From NCBI RefSeq assembly GCF_029168945.1, contig NC_083603.1:16926001-16990000 (forward strand): a stretch of DNA of 64,000 bases, written 5' to 3'. Positions within the stretch are counted from its first letter, which is position 1, and the number at the start of each line of letters is the position of its first letter. This document shows, one piece after another, positions 60,819 through 64,000 of this stretch. A program made the position numbers and the translations under genes. The notes under the pieces were generated by a model. The model did not search any database. It saw only the letters and a list, made by a program, of their open reading frames with translations, and was not told where the DNA came from. This stretch comes from Cannabis sativa. Lineage: Eukaryota; Streptophyta; Magnoliopsida; Rosales; Cannabaceae.

Positions 60819-63188
60819 TCAAATTGGATCAAGTCCACCTCTTGCATCCAATAGGGTCCTTATACCAAATGAAGAAAATTGACCTCCAATGTTGCTAATT
60901 TCAGAGTTTTGCACAAGAGTAAGTTCACCTTTAGAACTACCACACATCAATCTTTTCCAACGACGTCGAATCGTTCGAAGTCTCTCTTTAGGCTTTGCTC
61001 TCTTCTTATCATCTTTAACAAAAGAATCCTTCACCATCTCAATCTTGCAACAGGTAGGAGTGTCGATTGGGGTAAAAACATTAAAATTGACCTCTTCATC
61101 TTACACTCTCAACTTTAACTCTCCCTTTTGAACATCTATTAACGCTCGGCCCGTGGCTAAGAATGGTCTTCCCAAAATAATGGGAATAGTTGAATCTTCC
61201 TCCATATCAAGAATTAGGAAATCAGCATGGAAGATAAACTTACCAACCTTCACCAGTACATCTTCAATTATCCCACGAGGATGAGTCAAAGAACGATCCG
61301 CTAGTTGTAAAGTCACTGTTGTGGGCTTTGCTTTTCCCAATCCTAGCCTTTTGAAGACAGACAAGGGCATTAGATTAATGCTTGCTCCCAGATCACATAG
61401 AGCTTTAGTTTCCACCGAACCCCCTATAGAGCATGGAATATTGAAACTACCCGGATCTTTAAGCTTGGGCGGTAGTTTCTTTTGCAAAATGGCGCTACAC
61501 TCCTCAGTTAATGCCACTGTTTCATACTCCTCCAATTTTCTCTTCTTAGACAATATCTCCTTCATGAACTTCACATAACGGGGCATTTGTTCCAAGGCTT
61601 CAGCAAAAGGAATGTTGCTGTGTAGTCTTTTAAAGACCTCTAGAAATTTTGTGAACTGCTTGTCTAGATTGGTCTTTCGGAGTCTCTGAGGATAGGGTAT
61701 TTTCACATGATGATCAATACCGATTGGTGGAGACTGCTGTGGTGGTGCTGGACTGTCAGTAATCTTCTTATCTGATGATGCTTGAGTTGGTGTTGTTTGA
61801 ACTTTAATCTCTTCATCCACTGGTTGTATCATCTCAGGCCCATCATATTTCTTTCCACTCCTTAAGGAAATTGCTTTACATTGCTCTTTTCCTTTTGCAT
61901 CATTAGTGCTAGGCGAATTTCCTTGAGCTTGTTTTTCCACTTGAGTAGCCAATTGTTCCATTTGAGTTTCTAGAGTTTTAATAGAGGCTCTAGTTTCCAT
62001 CATGAATTGGAGTAATAAATCAGCTTGGATAGTGGAGCCTCCACTAGAACTTTGTTGTCGCAGCTGTTGTTGGTTTTGTTGGGGCTGGTTTCTCTGCTGG
62101 TAGAACCCCTGTTGGTTGTGCCCATAATTATTGTTTTGGGAATAGTTTCCAATGGCTTTTGCTTGATCCATTGGCAAATCATCCACATTTGCCTGACACT
62201 CAGAAAAGTGATGGGGACCTCCACATATCTCACAAACCACTTGAGCTTGTTTGGCTTGCACTGCGATCAGCTTTGTTAGGGCCTCAACCTGAGCTGTCAG
62301 CTTTGTAATGGCATCCACCTCTAGCACACCAGTTACCTTCTTAGTTTGACTCCTTTCAGTTGGCCACTGCTGATTGTTTAGAGCCATCTCCTCCAATAGA
62401 TCATAAGCCTCATTAGCACTCTTTCTCATAAAGGCTCCACCAGGTGCTGCATCTATCAGAGTTCTAGTGTTACCAACCAACCCGTTATAGAAATTATGAA
62501 CCAGCATCCACTTCTCAATACCATGATGAGGAAACTTTCTGATTAAGTCCTTGAACCTCTCCCAAGACTCATAGAGAGACTCATTCTCTTGTTGACAAAA
62601 ATTGTTGATCTCTCCTCGCAGCTTAGCAAACTTTGCTGGGGGAAAGAACTTAGACAAAAATTTAGTTGCTAAGTCTGTCCATGTTGCTATGGAATTTGGT
62701 GGCAAGGAGATTAACCAACTCTTGGCTCTTTCTCTAAGTGAGAATGGAAACAGTCTCAAACGAATGGCATCATCACTAACTCCATTGACTTTAAAAGTCT
62801 CACAAAGTTCCATGAAGTTCGAGAGATGCAGATTAGGATCTTCAGAAGGGAGGCCACCAAACTGAACTGAAGACTGCACCATTTGAAGTATGGCAGGTTT
62901 GATCTCAAAGTTATTCGCATCCACTGCCGGTGGCCTGATACATGACTGCACTCCCGTCAGAGTAGGGAGAATGTAATCTCTCAAGCTACGGCCATTAGCT
63001 TGGTCTTCCACGGCACCACCATTATTGCCGTTATTTGCAGCATTCGCATTCACATTAGCAGCCATGATTTCTGTTGTTTCAGCAGTTGCTGAAACTCCTT
63101 CTTGCCTCTTATTCTTTCGGTTTCTTTTACAAGTTTTCTCGATTTCAAGATCAACTGGTAATATGACTGCTTGTCCTTGACGACGCAT
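60819..63188 (-). CDS. Athila-like gag-protease polyprotein
   Basis: The main open frame 63188-61101 starts MRRQGQAV. The capsid-like retrotransposon gag domain follows ([48 protein letters not shown]). Then come a zinc-knuckle-like [13 protein letters not shown] (near 62220, one residue shorter than the canonical CCHC spacing), a Q/N-rich linker, and an aspartic protease core [10 protein letters not shown] (near 61380) with IIGLRP-like [18 protein letters not shown] near the end. A TAA at 61101 interrupts the frame, which then stays open in register to about 60819. RT and integrase are absent, so the element would depend on another element's pol. Confidence 0.85.
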
Positions 63189-63332
63189 ACACTAGGATTC
63201 CTGAAATAGATAACGAAAATATTGCAAGAAAAAGATTAGTAATTAGCAAGAAAAATAAACCAAAGTAGAAGTTAGTATAATTTTGGGTAATATTAATCTT
63301 TATACAATTCCCCGGCAACGGCGCCAAAAACT

Positions 63333-64000
63333 TGTTGCTAAATTTATAATTACTACGCAAGTATATGCAATCAAGTAGTACACTCACACAGGTGAGGTCG
63401 AACCACAGGGAATTGGACTAATTATTACTAAATTATACTATTGATTCTATCTGGTAAAAGAATATTTTTTATGAATTAAGTAAAACAATTCAGGAAATTA
63501 AAACTAACAAAAGGGAGATTAATCAAGATAAGAAAATAGGGAGACGAATCATGTTGTTAAGTTACCAATGTTAATGTTTAAATGCTATCCTTCTCTTGAA
63601 GTGAATGACAGATTATGAATTAACCTAGCTCTTTTCAGATCTTCTAGGTTCTAAATCTCATGCTCTCTAATTAATCTCTTAATTAAACTAACATGAAATC
63701 AGCATTAAGCAATAATCTAAATGTCACAAAGGCTATGTAAATACTTTCGTTTCACATCAAAACCTAGACTATCCAATTTTAGCATTCTCAATTCTCACTT
63801 TTCAGATTTCGAATTAAGATCATAAAAACATGTAAAAGGTGATCAATCTTGCACATGGAAATTAAACACAAATATGAATAGTATTCACAATCAAGATGGA
63901 GGAATGGCAATTAATCATTAACTAGGAAAAACTTAAACAACATTCATCATTCTCCCTAAATAGGAGTTTAGTTCAAAACATCCATAATCAAATCCATAAT
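63333..64000 (-). repeat. Right (5') LTR of the Athila-like element, partial
   Basis: It matches 58275-58942 almost base for base and is truncated by the window end. Confidence 0.9.

Larger units (their letters stand above)
58275..64000 (-). mobile_element. Athila-like Ty3/gypsy element with gag-protease only (TR-GAG-like), cut by window end
   Basis: The left LTR 58275-59544 starts TGTTGCTAAA and ends GGCCTAACA. The right LTR starts at 63333 and runs past 64000. By eye there are about five single-base differences over the 668 bases that can be compared, so it is young. On the minus strand the primer site (plus 63310-63326) reads TGGCGCCGTTGCCGGGG, the Asp-tRNA type used by Athila. A tttgggagaa purine tract lies beside the left LTR (59545-59556). 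Gag and protease are present; about 1.2 kb then follows with a cattggggacaatgtg motif typical of 3' regions, and there is no RT or integrase. Confidence 0.88.

Overview
This window is flowering-plant (dicot) nuclear DNA. It is AT-rich, its genes are split into many short exons with GT-AG introns, and most of it is plant retrotransposons and small DNA transposons. I cannot fix the species; Rosales/Cannabaceae is only a guess. There are no bacterial-type genes, CRISPR arrays, rRNAs or tRNAs.

The only clear host gene is present twice in the same orientation. Both copies encode the nodulin/FluG-type glutamine synthetase (NodGS family): an N-terminal amidohydrolase domain fused to a C-terminal glutamine-synthetase domain. 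Copy 2 (49806-56045) is complete. I could assemble 18 exons, 2514 coding bases and 837 residues, with consistent phase at every junction and a TATA box upstream. Copy 1 (4806-9964) has exons 2-18 open and correctly phased, but exon 1 is not in the window: homology to copy 2 stops at about 588 inside intron 1, at the edge of a repeat. In both copies intron 3 looks like a U12-type AT-AC intron. The duplicated unit runs from about 588 to 13007 and from about 50273 to 58173. It carries a 456-bp TRIM inserted before the duplication. Copy 1 also has a 916-bp transposon inserted afterwards, for which copy 2 gives the empty site.

The 37 kb between the copies is nested mobile DNA. (a) 13.4-15.9 kb is a truncated copia-like element with one LTR. 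(b) 16162-29280 is a whole, decayed Ty1/copia element on the minus strand (LTRs about 1.85 kb, TSD ACAAC). Inside it are a Tourist-like MITE and a 2.8-kb Mutator-like element with long inverted ends that carries an F-box fragment (Pack-MULE-like). The copia element itself sits in a TGTAACGCCC-type LTR-like sequence (15918-16161 plus 29286 to about 31200), which holds a striking array of hairpins with compensating base changes. (c) 32574-45489 is a Ty3/gypsy Tat-lineage element (TSD AATAT) with gag, pol, a second RNase H and integrase. It also has a multi-exon antisense gene between pol and the 3' LTR with its own TATA box. Its 3' LTR is split by a 727-bp hAT-type MITE. (d) 46.1-49.7 kb has a LINE RNase H fragment, a possible orphan terminal exon, GC-rich repeats and a duplicated promoter segment with a minisatellite just upstream of gene copy 2.

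After copy 2 a 100-bp LINE endonuclease fragment abuts a minus-strand Athila-like element (58275 to beyond 64000) that retains gag and protease but no reverse transcriptase or integrase (TR-GAG-like). Its right LTR runs off the window.
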